Shown: positions 44,180 through 53,936 of the stretch, in pieces
How the letters are laid out: each line of letters starts with the position of its first letter
Position numbering within the stretch: position 1 is the stretch's first letter
Assembly (NCBI RefSeq): GCF_000373585.1
Contig: NZ_KB891899.1
Span: 27,820-91,819 of the forward strand
Direction of reading: 5' to 3'
Source: Streptomyces sp. MspMP-M5
Lineage (GTDB): Bacteria > Actinomycetota > Actinomycetes > Streptomycetales > Streptomycetaceae
Length of the DNA stretch: 64,000 nucleotides
Notes under the pieces: model-generated
The model's database searches: none
What the model was told of the DNA's origin: nothing
The model's input: only the letters and a program-made list of their open reading frames with translations
Translations under genes and position numbers: made by a program

Positions 44180-44911
44180 ATGGCGATTGAGCTGCCGGAT
44201 GAGGTGGTGACGTTCCTTCAGTTCATCGGGGTGAACTGGCCGAGCGTCAACGAGGACAAGGTCCGTGAGTTCGCGTCCCATGTGCGGGACTTCGCGCAGA
44301 AGCTGGATGAGACCCACAAGGACTCGACTTCGACGGTTCACCAGCTGGCCGAGGTGTATCAGGGGGCGTCGTACGAGGCGTTGCTGGCCAAGTGGGGGCA
44401 GCTCTCGGACGGGCACATGACGGAGCTGGTCAATGCCTGCCACACGGTGGCCACCGCGCTGGATATCGCGGCGGAGACGATCGTGGCGATGAAGGTGGAG
44501 GCGATCGGTGAGCTGATCGTGCTGGCCATCACGTTCGTGGCCGATCAGGCTGCCGCGGTGGCCACGCTGGGGATCGCGGAGGCGGCCGAGGCGCTGGTGA
44601 TCGCGGCGGGCAAGAAGCTCGTGAACTTCCTTGAGCAGCAGTTGGAGCAGTACATCATTGGCCAGGTCATCGAGGCCGCGATCAACCCCTTGGTGGAGGT
44701 GGTCGGCAAGGCGGTGAGCGGCATGGTCTTCCAGGCCGCCGAGTCCGCGCTCGGCGTCTCCGGCGGCGGTGGGGGTGGCGCGGGCGAGAGTTTCTCGATC
44801 CATCCGGAGGAGTTGCACAAGCGCGCCGAGGTGTTGCGGGGGCATGCGCGGACGGTGGCTTCGCATGCCGCTGATTTCGAGTCGAAGGCTGCGGGGGTGA
44901 GCTTCGAGTGA
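44180..44911 (+). CDS. WXG-like / type VII-type partner protein
   Basis: The 243 residues begin with helical WXG100-like sequence (VREFASHVRDFAQKLDETHK, LLAKWGQ) and continue with a hydrophobic helical stretch, a glycine run (about 193-199) and a second short helical region. Similar proteins precede Rhs or CpnT-like toxins in Streptomyces and are taken as secretion partners. AGGGGGGATT precedes the ATG, and its stop overlaps the Rhs start (GTGA). Confidence 0.72.
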   Translation: MAIELPDEVVTFLQFIGVNWPSVNEDKVREFASHVRDFAQKLDETHKDSTSTVHQLAEVYQGASYEALLAKWGQLSDGHMTELVNACHTVATALDIAAETIVAMKVEAIGELIVLAITFVADQAAAVATLGIAEAAEALVIAAGKKLVNFLEQQLEQYIIGQVIEAAINPLVEVVGKAVSGMVFQAAESALGVSGGGGGGAGESFSIHPEELHKRAEVLRGHARTVASHAADFESKAAGVSFE

Positions 44912-47900
44912 GCAACCGGATCGTCAAGGCGCTGGAGCACGGCGCGGAGAAGCTGGGCAAGACCCTGGCCAAGGACGCGAGCAAGGCCGTCCAGGACCTG
45001 TACCACGATGCCGGGGGCCGGCTGAAGAAGGTCGCCACCAACCACGCCGAGAACGATAAGGGGCTTGCAGACCACTTCCATGGCCTCGGTAAGGGTGACA
45101 CGAAAGCCCCCAAGGGGCCGGGAAGTGGCGTCGGCGGAGCCGGTAGAAGCGCTGGCGGAAAGAAGGCGGGGAGGGACGCGTCAGGATCGCGTCTGCGCGA
45201 CGGAGCAGCAGAGCCGCACAAGACCAGTGTTCCGGCGGCCAGTCGGAATTGCCGAAGCGACCCGATCGACATCGCCACTGGTGAGATGATCCTTGCGCAA
45301 GAGGACGTCAGCCTGCCGGCCGTGTTGCCTCTGGTGCTTTCACGGACCCATGTGTCCTCGTACCGCTGTGGAGGTTGGTTCGGTCCGTCGTGGTCCTCGA
45401 CCCTCGACCAGCGGCTCGAACTCGACGATAACGGCGTCGTCTTCGCCACCGAAGACGGCATGCTCCTTGTCTACCCGATCCCCACGCATGACGGGCCCGT
45501 CCTTCCCGTCGAAGGCCCTCGATGGCCTCTCAGCTGGGACCCGGAGACTGCCGGTGGACTGCGCATCAGCGATCCGCAAGAGGGACGCTCGTGGCACTTC
45601 GACAATCCGGCGAACGTCACGGGTATGTCGGAGCGGGGGATCGACGACTCACAGTTCCCGCTGACGGCAATTACCGATCGGCATGGAAACGAGATCGCCA
45701 TCGACTATTCCGAGGACGGAGCCCCGCGCGAAGTTTGGCACAGCAGCGGATATCGGATCTCCATCGAGACCACGGGGCGTCGGATAACCGGCCTGCGTCT
45801 GCTGGGCGCGCGGAGCTCGGACGCGGTTGCGCTGGCGGCTGAAGCAACCGGCGATGTGGGGTATGAGGGCGACGCCGAGGCGGGCCTCCTGCTGACCGCA
45901 TTCGCCTACGGCACCGACGGGAACCTCACCGAGGTCACCAACTCCTCCGGCGTGCCGATGCGCTTCACCTATGACCAAGACGGTCGGATCACCTCCTGGA
46001 CCGATCGCAATCTCCATCGGTACGACTACCTCTACGACGGGGCCGGGCGCTGCGTCGAGACCCGAGGGGAGGGCGGGTTTCTTGACGCTCTCTTCGCCTA
46101 CGACGACGAGGAGCGGCGCACTCGGGTGACCGACGCGCTGGGACACGTCACCGTCTACCAGCTCAACGAGCGCGGCCAGACCATCCGGGAAACCGATGCC
46201 TCGGGAGCGGTCACCCGCTTCGAATGGGACCGATACCACCGTCTGCTGTGGCGCACCGACCCGTTGGGCCGGACGATAGCCATGGAGTACGACGCCGCGG
46301 GCAACGCCACAGCCGTCACCCGACCTGACGGCTTGCGGATGACCGCTGAATACAACGGCTTCCACCAACCGTTGCTCCTGATGGGTGCGGACGGCGCCGG
46401 CTGGCGGTATGCGTACGACGATCGCGGCAACCTGCTGCAGCTCACCGATCCGGCCGGGGCGATTACCCGCTACGAGTACACCGCCTTCGGTCATCTCACC
46501 GCCGTCACCGACGCAATGGGGCAGACGACTCGTATCACTACCAACGCCGCAGGCCTGCCCGTAGCGATTACCGATCCTTTGGGGGCCGTGAGCACGTGCG
46601 AGCGGGACGCCTTCGGCCGGCCACGGCTGGTGACCGATCCGCTGGGCGCGGTCACGGCCTATGGCTGGACGGTGGAGGGACAACCCGCCTGGTGCACCCG
46701 GCCTGACGGCAGCTCCGAGCGGTGGAACTACGACGCCGAGGAGAACCTCCTCGAGCACATCGACGCCGCCGGAGGAACCACTTCCTTCGAATACACCTGC
46801 TTCGACCGAGTCTCCGCCCGTACGGGGCCTGATGGGGCCCGGTTCACCTTCGACTACAACGCCGAACTGCAACTCCTGGCCGTCACCAACCCGCACGGAC
46901 TGCAGTGGCGCTACGACTACGACTCGCTGGGCAGGGTTCGGCAGGAGTCCGATTTCAACGGACGGACCGTCAGCTACACCTACGATGCCGCTGGCCAGCT
47001 GATATCGCGGACCAACGGCGCTGGCCAGACCGTTCGCTATACCCGCGACGCGCTCGACCGCGTGGTCCGAGAGGACTCGCAAGCCGGATCAACGCGCTTT
47101 CACTACGACGCTGAAGGCCGTCTGCTGTACGCAGCCAACGGCGCTACAGACCTGACCTTCAGCTACGACCCCGTAGGCCGCTTGTTGGCCGAGCAACAGG
47201 GGTCGGCACGGATCGAGTTCGGCTACGACAGCCTCGGCCGACGCACCCTGCGCCGCACCCCCAGCGGCATAGAGAGCCGATGGACCTACGACGCCGCGGG
47301 CCGGCCGGCAACGCTGACCAGCGCTGGGCGACAACTCAGGTTCGGCCATGACCTTGCCGGCCGGGAGGTCCACCGCCTTCTCGGCACGGTGACCCTCTCT
47401 CAGACTTGGGACCCGGTCAACCGCATGACGGCCCAGACCCTCACCAGTACGGCGCCGGCCGACGCCGACGTACCCGAGGCAGCGCTGCGGCACCGCACCT
47501 TCGCCTACCGCCCGGACGATCAGCTGCTCGGCTTCACGGACACAGCTGTGGGGACACGATCCTTCGAGCTGGATCCGGTGGGGCGGGTCACCAGTGTGAC
47601 GGGGCACAACTGGTCGGAGACCTACGCCTACGACACTGCGGGCAGCGTGACCAACGCCGGCTGGCAGACAACCGTGCGGGGGGTCGAGCACGACGCCGTG
47701 GGGGACAGGGCATACAACGGCACCCTGCTCCGCCAGGCAGGACGCACCAGCTATGAGTACGACGACCAGGGGCGGATCATCAAGCAGTCCCGCAAGCTGC
47801 TCTCCGGCGGTCTCCGCACCTGGCACTACTCCTGGGACGCGGACGACCGCCTCACCACAGTCACACTCCCGGACGGCACCGTCTGGTGCTATCACTACGA

Positions 47901-48822
47901 TCCCCTCGGCCGACGCATCGCCAAGCAGCGGCTGGGTGCCGACACCACCACTGTGGTGGAGCAGACCACGTTCACATGGGACGGCACCGTACTCGCCGAG
48001 GAACTGCGCAGCGGGCAAGGCACCTCGGGTGTTCAAGTCACCAGCTGGGAGTGGGACCCGGACGGCTACCGGGTCCTGACTCAGGTCGAACGGACCCGCA
48101 GGAGCTCCGGCTGGTCGCAGGAGGAGTTCGACCAACGCTTCTATTCCATCATCACCGACCTGGTCGGTACACCCACCGAACTCGTCGACGAACGCGGTGG
48201 GATCGCCTGGCACTCCAGATCCACCCTGTGGGGAGTGCCGCTGCACGCTGATCCCCGCCAGGTCGTGGGGTGCAACCTCGGCTTCCCCGGCCAGTACTTC
48301 GACCGGGAGAGCGGCCTGCACTACAACCTGTTCCGCTACTACGACTCACACACCGGCCGGTATCTCAGCCCCGATCCCCTCGGGCTCGGCCCTGCACCGG
48401 ACGCACACGCCTACGTCGACAATCCCTTCGCCGAGATTGATCCGCTCGGCCTGGCGAAGAAGAAATGCCCGGTCATCATCGAGCGCTACGGGAGTGAGGC
48501 GGAAGCCAACTCCAGCGCTGCGGTGAAGCCGAACGGCGGCCTTGTCCCAAGGCCCGGGCATGAACGGCAGCCAAAGTGGATCGCCCAGACCGGCAGGGTC
48601 AACCCCGGAACGCTGGGCAAAAGTAAGAACTACACCCACAAAATGGAGTTCCACTGCAAGCCGGAGGTGTTGGGCTGGCTGAAACAGTACGAGGTCAAGC
48701 CAACCAACGAACCAGGTCGCTACGCGGTGCCGGCTGACAAAATCGACGAGTTCAACAAGTACGTGGAGAAGACGAAGGTACAGCCGCTCGACTCCGGCGG
48801 CTCTCGTAGGAGGAGACGATGA
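44908..48822 (+). CDS. Rhs-family polymorphic toxin
   Basis: The 1304 residues consist of a charged N-terminus, a DUF6531-like opening (DPIDIATGEMILAQEDVSLP from about 115), many YD/Rhs repeats, the Rhs core ending (GQYFDRESGLHYN about 1128, RYLSPDPLGL, then DPLGL about 1180) and a variable toxin tip of about 120 residues. The tip starts with VIIERYGSEAEANSS and contains KWIAQTGRVN, KNYTHKMEF and EPGRYAVPADKIDEF. It resembles the TreTu/ADP-ribosyltransferase-like tips I recall on other Rhs proteins, but I cannot confirm the class. It is coupled to a WXG-like gene upstream and an immunity candidate downstream. Confidence 0.85.
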   Translation: MSNRIVKALEHGAEKLGKTLAKDASKAVQDLYHDAGGRLKKVATNHAENDKGLADHFHGLGKGDTKAPKGPGSGVGGAGRSAGGKKAGRDASGSRLRDGAAEPHKTSVPAASRNCRSDPIDIATGEMILAQEDVSLPAVLPLVLSRTHVSSYRCGGWFGPSWSSTLDQRLELDDNGVVFATEDGMLLVYPIPTHDGPVLPVEGPRWPLSWDPETAGGLRISDPQEGRSWHFDNPANVTGMSERGIDDSQFPLTAITDRHGNEIAIDYSEDGAPREVWHSSGYRISIETTGRRITGLRLLGARSSDAVALAAEATGDVGYEGDAEAGLLLTAFAYGTDGNLTEVTNSSGVPMRFTYDQDGRITSWTDRNLHRYDYLYDGAGRCVETRGEGGFLDALFAYDDEERRTRVTDALGHVTVYQLNERGQTIRETDASGAVTRFEWDRYHRLLWRTDPLGRTIAMEYDAAGNATAVTRPDGLRMTAEYNGFHQPLLLMGADGAGWRYAYDDRGNLLQLTDPAGAITRYEYTAFGHLTAVTDAMGQTTRITTNAAGLPVAITDPLGAVSTCERDAFGRPRLVTDPLGAVTAYGWTVEGQPAWCTRPDGSSERWNYDAEENLLEHIDAAGGTTSFEYTCFDRVSARTGPDGARFTFDYNAELQLLAVTNPHGLQWRYDYDSLGRVRQESDFNGRTVSYTYDAAGQLISRTNGAGQTVRYTRDALDRVVREDSQAGSTRFHYDAEGRLLYAANGATDLTFSYDPVGRLLAEQQGSARIEFGYDSLGRRTLRRTPSGIESRWTYDAAGRPATLTSAGRQLRFGHDLAGREVHRLLGTVTLSQTWDPVNRMTAQTLTSTAPADADVPEAALRHRTFAYRPDDQLLGFTDTAVGTRSFELDPVGRVTSVTGHNWSETYAYDTAGSVTNAGWQTTVRGVEHDAVGDRAYNGTLLRQAGRTSYEYDDQGRIIKQSRKLLSGGLRTWHYSWDADDRLTTVTLPDGTVWCYHYDPLGRRIAKQRLGADTTTVVEQTTFTWDGTVLAEELRSGQGTSGVQVTSWEWDPDGYRVLTQVERTRRSSGWSQEEFDQRFYSIITDLVGTPTELVDERGGIAWHSRSTLWGVPLHADPRQVVGCNLGFPGQYFDRESGLHYNLFRYYDSHTGRYLSPDPLGLGPAPDAHAYVDNPFAEIDPLGLAKKKCPVIIERYGSEAEANSSAAVKPNGGLVPRPGHERQPKWIAQTGRVNPGTLGKSKNYTHKMEFHCKPEVLGWLKQYEVKPTNEPGRYAVPADKIDEFNKYVEKTKVQPLDSGGSRRRRR

Positions 48823-49619
48823 ATCCCCGAACGCCGCGCGGACGCCTGCGCGATGCCCTGCTGCGCGTCGGAGAGGGGCGGCAGGTTCCCGAGCCCGACC
48901 TTCGTACCGCGGTCGAAATCGCCCTGTCCGAACTGGCCCAGGCGATGCTGGGCGAGCGCTCCCGCGTCAGTCTCGTCACCCTCGGCAGTGAGGACCACAC
49001 CTGGGGAAGGAACCTCGGCCTGCGACTCGCCGACTACGACGTGGGGCTCCCGGACCTGCTCTGGGCGGCGGACGAGAGCGATCTCCCGACACAGGTGCGG
49101 GAGAGTTGCCCGGCGCTGGGCCAGAACGAATGGGAAGCTGCGCTGCTTGTCTGCAAACTCATCTTCACCGCGCTTGAGTCGGAGCCCGAGCCTGTGCCCG
49201 ACGAAGCCACACGGCATCCGCACCGCCTCCCGAGGCCGGCCCGAGCGGTGGTCAGAGAACGTTTTTGCCAGTCACTGATCGCGATCGCGGAACGCTCGGA
49301 GCTGCCGCAGGACGAACTCACAACACAGCTACGAACCACGCTTCTGGACTTCGCGTCGGAGACTCCCGACAACCAGGAGGCCGCACAGCACGTCGCCGTA
49401 CTGCCCATCGAACAGCCACAGCCAGCGATGCGGATATGCCTCAGCCCCTCGGGCTCCTCACTCGCGCAAGTACTGCTGAGCGCCGATGGCTGTCCTGTAC
49501 CTGACTGCGTACTTGATGAATTCCCTGACCTGAACCAGGACGAGTGGAACGCCGTCATCCAAGTCAGCGGGCTGGCTCTCTTGGCGTTCGAGGCCGAACC
49601 AGCCTGCACCACGGGGTAG
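48819..49619 (+). CDS. Candidate immunity protein with internal duplication
   Basis: The 266 residues are in coupled ATGA arrangement directly after the toxin tip, with TAGGAGGAGACG before the start. Two segments are similar to each other: SCPALGQNEWEAALLVC with FTALESEP, and EFPDLNQDEWNAVIQVS with LAFEAEP. They are separated by about 140 residues. No family is recognised. Position and the acidic charge suggest it neutralises the Rhs toxin. Confidence 0.68.
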   Translation: MNPRTPRGRLRDALLRVGEGRQVPEPDLRTAVEIALSELAQAMLGERSRVSLVTLGSEDHTWGRNLGLRLADYDVGLPDLLWAADESDLPTQVRESCPALGQNEWEAALLVCKLIFTALESEPEPVPDEATRHPHRLPRPARAVVRERFCQSLIAIAERSELPQDELTTQLRTTLLDFASETPDNQEAAQHVAVLPIEQPQPAMRICLSPSGSSLAQVLLSADGCPVPDCVLDEFPDLNQDEWNAVIQVSGLALLAFEAEPACTTG

Positions 49620-49636
49620 CGTCGGCATTGCACTGA

Positions 49637-50112
49637 TTGTCAAATCGTTGCAGCAGACAGCCCGAAATCCCAGCGCGGACCAGGCCCAGTGATCTTCGAT
49701 CTCTGACACCTGACGCATCCTGGCAGCAACTACTCCAGGATGATGCATCGCGGAGTGCCGTGGATGAACAACTGGACAGGTGGGGGGCAAAGTCGAGAGC
49801 GGTGTGCTGTCCTTCGAGCAGCTGGTCGACCTCATGGCCGACGTGTACGAGCCCAAGATCCACCGGTCGATCGCGTGGGATGAGTTCAATACGCACATCC
49901 TTCCTTTCGTCGGCAGAGCTGAGGACGCGCAGACGAACGCCATGCGCACCGCCTATGTCCTGGCTCAAGTAGTCGAGAGACTGGAGGACGATCCGGCTCG
50001 CCACAAGCTGTTCGTCGCCACCGCACGGCTCCCGATGAAGGAGATGGACTGGCCGGACCTAGCGGAAGATCTCACGCTGGCCGAGCAACGGAAACTCCAG
50101 CCAGAGCAGTAG
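49637..50112 (+). pseudogene. Frameshifted small gene after the immunity gene
   Basis: Two frames join at a run of six G at 49781-49786. The upstream frame ends in WQQLLQDDASRSAVDEQLDRW; the downstream frame continues GGKVESGVLSFEQLVDLMADV to a stop at 50112. One added G would fuse them into a single reading frame. As given, translation could start at GTG 49780 and give 110 residues. The family is unknown; position suggests an additional immunity-like protein. A natural frameshift or a sequencing error in the G run are both possible. Confidence 0.55.
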
Positions 50113-51457
50113 GTCATACGGCGGGTGAGCCAGCGAAGTCCCCGTTGACTCACCTTCATCATGTCGACATCCGGCCAACTTGGCGAAATCTGTGATGGAT
50201 GTCAGCTCACGAACTTCATAGGACAACGGCGAGCGTTCGAGTGATACCCATGCTGGTTGTCTTCGGTGCTCCGGTGAGCGAAATGGAATGACGTTTCCGG
50301 GAGTCAATTTCGGCCTTCTGGTTCGCGATGGGTCTGCTCGAGCTCGGTGACGGTTGTGCGGAGCCGTTTCTCGGTCTTGAGCACCTCCGGGGTTTCGGCG
50401 CGGACCGTCGTCGGCGCCGTGACCTGCCGCGGGAACGGGCCGACATCTGGCGCTGGATTCCCTACAACACAAAACACCCGGGAGCCGGTCTCACCCCGCG
50501 CCAGCAGCACCTCGATGCCCAAGGCATACGCGACGCGGGAGCCGGGGCCACACTCGCGGCGCTCGCGCGTCGGGCCCTACTCTGCACCCGGGATGTCCAG
50601 ATCGACACGCCCCCTGGGCGCCCCATGCAGACACAGGTCTGCCTCACCTCGGCCAGGCGCGCGGCCGTGCGGGCGAACGGACAGCAAGAGCATCCAGGAG
50701 AACATTTAGGTCTCCACGATTGGCTCTCCGAAGCCCTACGGGAGATCGTCGAGGCCGGAACCGACGGGCTGTCGCATTACAGATCGGCATGGCTGCGGTA
50801 TGGCCACTCGGTCGCCGTGGACTCCGTCTCATGGAGGAGGCCCATCCGCGGTCCTACTGGCTCACACCCGCAGGGCATACAGCCCTGACTAACGGGCGCG
50901 TCATTGAGTGGGCCTTACGCAGCAGGCTGTTGCCAGCGGTCTACTTTTCATCCGACGTCGAGAGTCATCGACGTGGCTCCAGCTACAGAGCAACCGTTAG
51001 GGCTTTGAGGCCGCTGGCGTGACGACGGCCGCCGGCGACGACGGGCCGGTCAAGCCGGCGACCGGCGCGCAGCCCCGGTCCCGGCAACCGCCCGGCTCGG
51101 GACCAGGACGGCCACCGGTTGCCTGTCACGGCCCGGCGCCGCCGTCCGCGTCCCACCGCTCTGACACCACCTGCGCCACGTGCCAGCGGCCCCGCCCGCG
51201 ACGAAGCCGAACGCCGCCCAATCCGCGAGCGCCTGAGCCCCCGCCCCGCCCGAACGGCGTCCCGCCTCGGAGCGCCGGATGCGGCGTGCGCGTATCGCTC
51301 GACGCCGGCACTCTGCGACCGAGGTCGCGGCAGGTGGAGCGGTGGCGGAGTGGATACTCCGACGCGAATGAGAGAGCCATCCACTGGCAAAGCATGGGTC
51401 ATGTGAGGGTAATGTTGGCACGGCCATGCCGAGATACAGGGATCACCAGGGGGGCGC
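50113..51457. other. Degenerate stretch, no supportable gene
   Basis: About 1.3 kb between the two effector loci. Short frames carry hints of former genes: WIPYNTKHPGAGLTPRQQHL resembles the helicase-associated repeat found in Streptomyces, and RLMEEAHPRSYWLTPAGHTA resembles a winged-helix end. None continues far enough or has a start that would justify a call. Confidence 0.5.
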
Positions 51458-51754
51458 ATGGGCGGCTATTTCAAGGTCGAGGCGGACGGTCTGGGACGTC
51501 TGCTGAAGGATCTGCACGACAGCCAGGACAACATGCGCAAGGCGCTGGACGCGCTGAAGGACACCGGTCCGAAGTCGATGGGGGCGGAGGCCCTGGACAA
51601 CGCCTGCGACGAGTTCCACGACAGCTGGGACAACGCGATCAAGAAGATCGCCGACGGCACGCAAGCCATCGAGGACAAGCTCAAGTTGGTCAAGCAGAAC
51701 TACGAATCGGTGGAGCACGCGCTGCGCGACGCCTTCGCGAAGAACGCCAAGTAG
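51458..51754 (+). CDS. WXG100-family protein (ESAT-6-like)
   Basis: The 98 residues have the size and all-helical charged composition of WXG100 proteins, although the central turn here reads HDSWDNAI (S-W-D) rather than W-x-G. AGGGGGGCGC precedes the ATG. It is the first gene of a four-gene set and is likely a type VII secretion partner of the protein that follows. Confidence 0.75.
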   Translation: MGGYFKVEADGLGRLLKDLHDSQDNMRKALDALKDTGPKSMGAEALDNACDEFHDSWDNAIKKIADGTQAIEDKLKLVKQNYESVEHALRDAFAKNAK

Positions 51755-51815
51755 CGCCGCACGGCCTGCACTCACCCGAGCGATCCGTACCTTTGACCAT
51801 CCGACAGGGGATTTC

Positions 51816-53267
51816 ATGACCACGCGGGACTTCCCCGCCCTCGGCTTCAATCCGGCCCCCGGCGACCTGGGATCCGTCGACTCCCTCACCGGCAAGCTCG
51901 ACACGGCCAAGCGCTCCTTGGAGTCCGCCCACGCCGTACTGTCCCGCATCGGCAAGAGCGGTGGCGAATGGCAGGGTGACGCGGCGAACGCGTTCGCCGA
52001 GAACGTCGGTGACCTGCCGAAATACGTGAGTGACAGCCGCGATGCCATGCGCGATGCGGTGACCCAGCTCCGCTCCTGGCACACCGCGCTCTCCTCGTAC
52101 CAGAGCAAGGGCCGCCAGTACGAGTCGGAGGCCGCCGCGGCCAAGCAGACGGTGTCCACCAGGAAGACCGAGAACGAGCAGGCGGAGAGGGCTTACAACG
52201 AGGCCGCCGCCAACCCGGACCTCCGCCTGGCCGGCACCTTCTACACCGACCAGGCCGCCCTCGATGCCGCGCAGAAGAGGATGGACGCCGCAAGCGACCG
52301 CTTGGACCGGGCGGACCGGGCCCTCGACACTGCCCGCAGCCGGCTGGACTCCGCGACCGAGGAGTTGGAAGGCATCGTCAAGAAGGCCGAGGAACTCCTC
52401 GGCCATCACCAGGACGAGGCCCGAAGCATCGCCGACCGCATCCGGCGCGCCACGGAAAACGCACCGGACCCGGGGTTCTGGGAAGGTCTCGGCGACTTCT
52501 TCACCCGCATGGGACACAGCATCCAGGAGTGGTGTGCCAAGCACGCCGACCTGCTGAAGGAAATCGGCGACTGGCTCTCGATCGCCTCCAGCATCCTGGG
52601 GGTCGCCTCGTTGCTCACCATGTGGTGCCCGCCTCTCTCCGGCGCACTGGCTCTCGCCAGCGCCGGCGCTTCCCTCGGGGCCCTCGCCACACACGGAGCG
52701 GCGAAACTCGGCGGAGCCGATGTGGGGGTCATGGACCTCGTGGGTGACGGAATCGGGGTGATCCCGTTCGGGAAGTTCGGCTCCGTCGCGATGAAGGGGG
52801 CCAAGGTCCCCATGAAGCTGGTGCAGGTGGAAGGCCGCACCGTCGCCTCGATCGACAAGGTCAACAAGATCCGCGCCCTGCGTGACGCCGGGTTCACCGG
52901 CCGGGCCCTGGAAGGAAAGTCGCTCTTCGGGATGGGCAAGGAATACGTCGGCGGCAGCAAGGTCTTCACCGCAACCGGGGTCGGAAACCGCATGAAGCTG
53001 GCCTGGAACAGCCACGTCCAGGACGTGGTGGGCGCGAGCATCAAGGAGGCAGGTATCAGCAAGGGTCTGACCAAGGTCCTGGACAGCGGCCTCACCCCGG
53101 ATGCGATCAAGACCTCCCTGCGCGGAGCCATGCGGGCCGACGGCTCCATCGACCCGCTCTCCTGGTGGTCGAAGGGCCCGCAGGTGGCTCAGCAACTGCC
53201 AGGCATCGCCATCGACACCCACACTCAGATCACCGATACCGGCACACCGGCTGCGGGGAGGCTGTGA
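51816..53267 (+). CDS. WXG-domain effector-like protein
   Basis: The 483 residues begin with a WXG fold (SGGEWQGDAANAFAENVGD), followed by a long coiled-coil-like Ala/Arg/Asp-rich region (about 100-215), a short hydrophobic stretch (IASSILGVASLLTMWCPP, then ALALASAGASLGALATH) and a C-terminal part of unknown type. The tail is not a toxin domain I can name. It could be a secreted effector or a structural secretion component. Confidence 0.7.
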   Translation: MTTRDFPALGFNPAPGDLGSVDSLTGKLDTAKRSLESAHAVLSRIGKSGGEWQGDAANAFAENVGDLPKYVSDSRDAMRDAVTQLRSWHTALSSYQSKGRQYESEAAAAKQTVSTRKTENEQAERAYNEAAANPDLRLAGTFYTDQAALDAAQKRMDAASDRLDRADRALDTARSRLDSATEELEGIVKKAEELLGHHQDEARSIADRIRRATENAPDPGFWEGLGDFFTRMGHSIQEWCAKHADLLKEIGDWLSIASSILGVASLLTMWCPPLSGALALASAGASLGALATHGAAKLGGADVGVMDLVGDGIGVIPFGKFGSVAMKGAKVPMKLVQVEGRTVASIDKVNKIRALRDAGFTGRALEGKSLFGMGKEYVGGSKVFTATGVGNRMKLAWNSHVQDVVGASIKEAGISKGLTKVLDSGLTPDAIKTSLRGAMRADGSIDPLSWWSKGPQVAQQLPGIAIDTHTQITDTGTPAAGRL

Positions 53268-53923
53268 TGGCGCTGTCCCCGCAAAGCGTGTCGGTCGCGT
53301 TGGACACCCCCGAAGGTTTCCACGAACTACCACTGCACCTCCCCGCGGACGTCCTCGACGCCGCCCTGTGGGAGCTGGCGGAGAAGATCTGGCCAGGCGG
53401 TACCGAATTCCAGCGCGAGACCACCGCGATCCTCTACTCCGACCTCACCGCGTCTCTGACCGCCGACGAACTTCTGCACGCCTCCGTCGCCCTCTACGAG
53501 ACGGAGGACGGCGCCGCAAGCACCGCTCATCTCCTGGTGCGTGCAGAGGCCGTGGCCCCGGAGGCGCCGGAAGTCATCGCCGCCTCGTTTCAGGAAACGC
53601 TGTCCCTCGACGAGCATCGCAGCGTCGCCCGCGTGGACCTGCCGTGTGGCCCGGCCGTGCTCTCGCTGCACGCCACCGAGACCGAGGGCGAGGCCGTCCT
53701 CCCGGCGTTGGAGTTCGCCCAGATCGAGTTGTACGTCCCCTCGCCGATTCAAGGCTGGCTGATCGTGCTCGCGCTGACCACGCCGTGCTTCGCCGATCTG
53801 CCGCGGTATACCGGCATCCTGCGGCAGATCGGTGAGTCGCTGGCCATCCGCCCGGCGGAACAATCCGACGAGACCTCCGCGAAGACGCCGGCCGCTGACG
53901 ACGTCCGTGCGGTCTTCGGCTAG
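53267..53923 (+). CDS. Hypothetical protein, effector-locus companion
   Basis: The 218 residues have no recognised domain. The start overlaps the previous stop. The predicted mix of beta strands and its place after a WXG-domain gene suggest a chaperone or immunity role, in analogy with DUF-type companions of such loci, but this is inference only. Confidence 0.6.
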   Translation: MALSPQSVSVALDTPEGFHELPLHLPADVLDAALWELAEKIWPGGTEFQRETTAILYSDLTASLTADELLHASVALYETEDGAASTAHLLVRAEAVAPEAPEVIAASFQETLSLDEHRSVARVDLPCGPAVLSLHATETEGEAVLPALEFAQIELYVPSPIQGWLIVLALTTPCFADLPRYTGILRQIGESLAIRPAEQSDETSAKTPAADDVRAVFG

Positions 53924-53936
53924 GGACGGAACCCCC

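Noticed and set aside
45649..48321. Minus-strand frames inside the Rhs gene
   Set aside because: Antisense to YD repeats, which are clearly coding on the plus strand.
50328..50888. A 186-codon open frame in the gap between effector loci
   Set aside because: It mixes fragments that resemble different families, lacks a ribosome site and has no consistent domain; treated as degenerate sequence.
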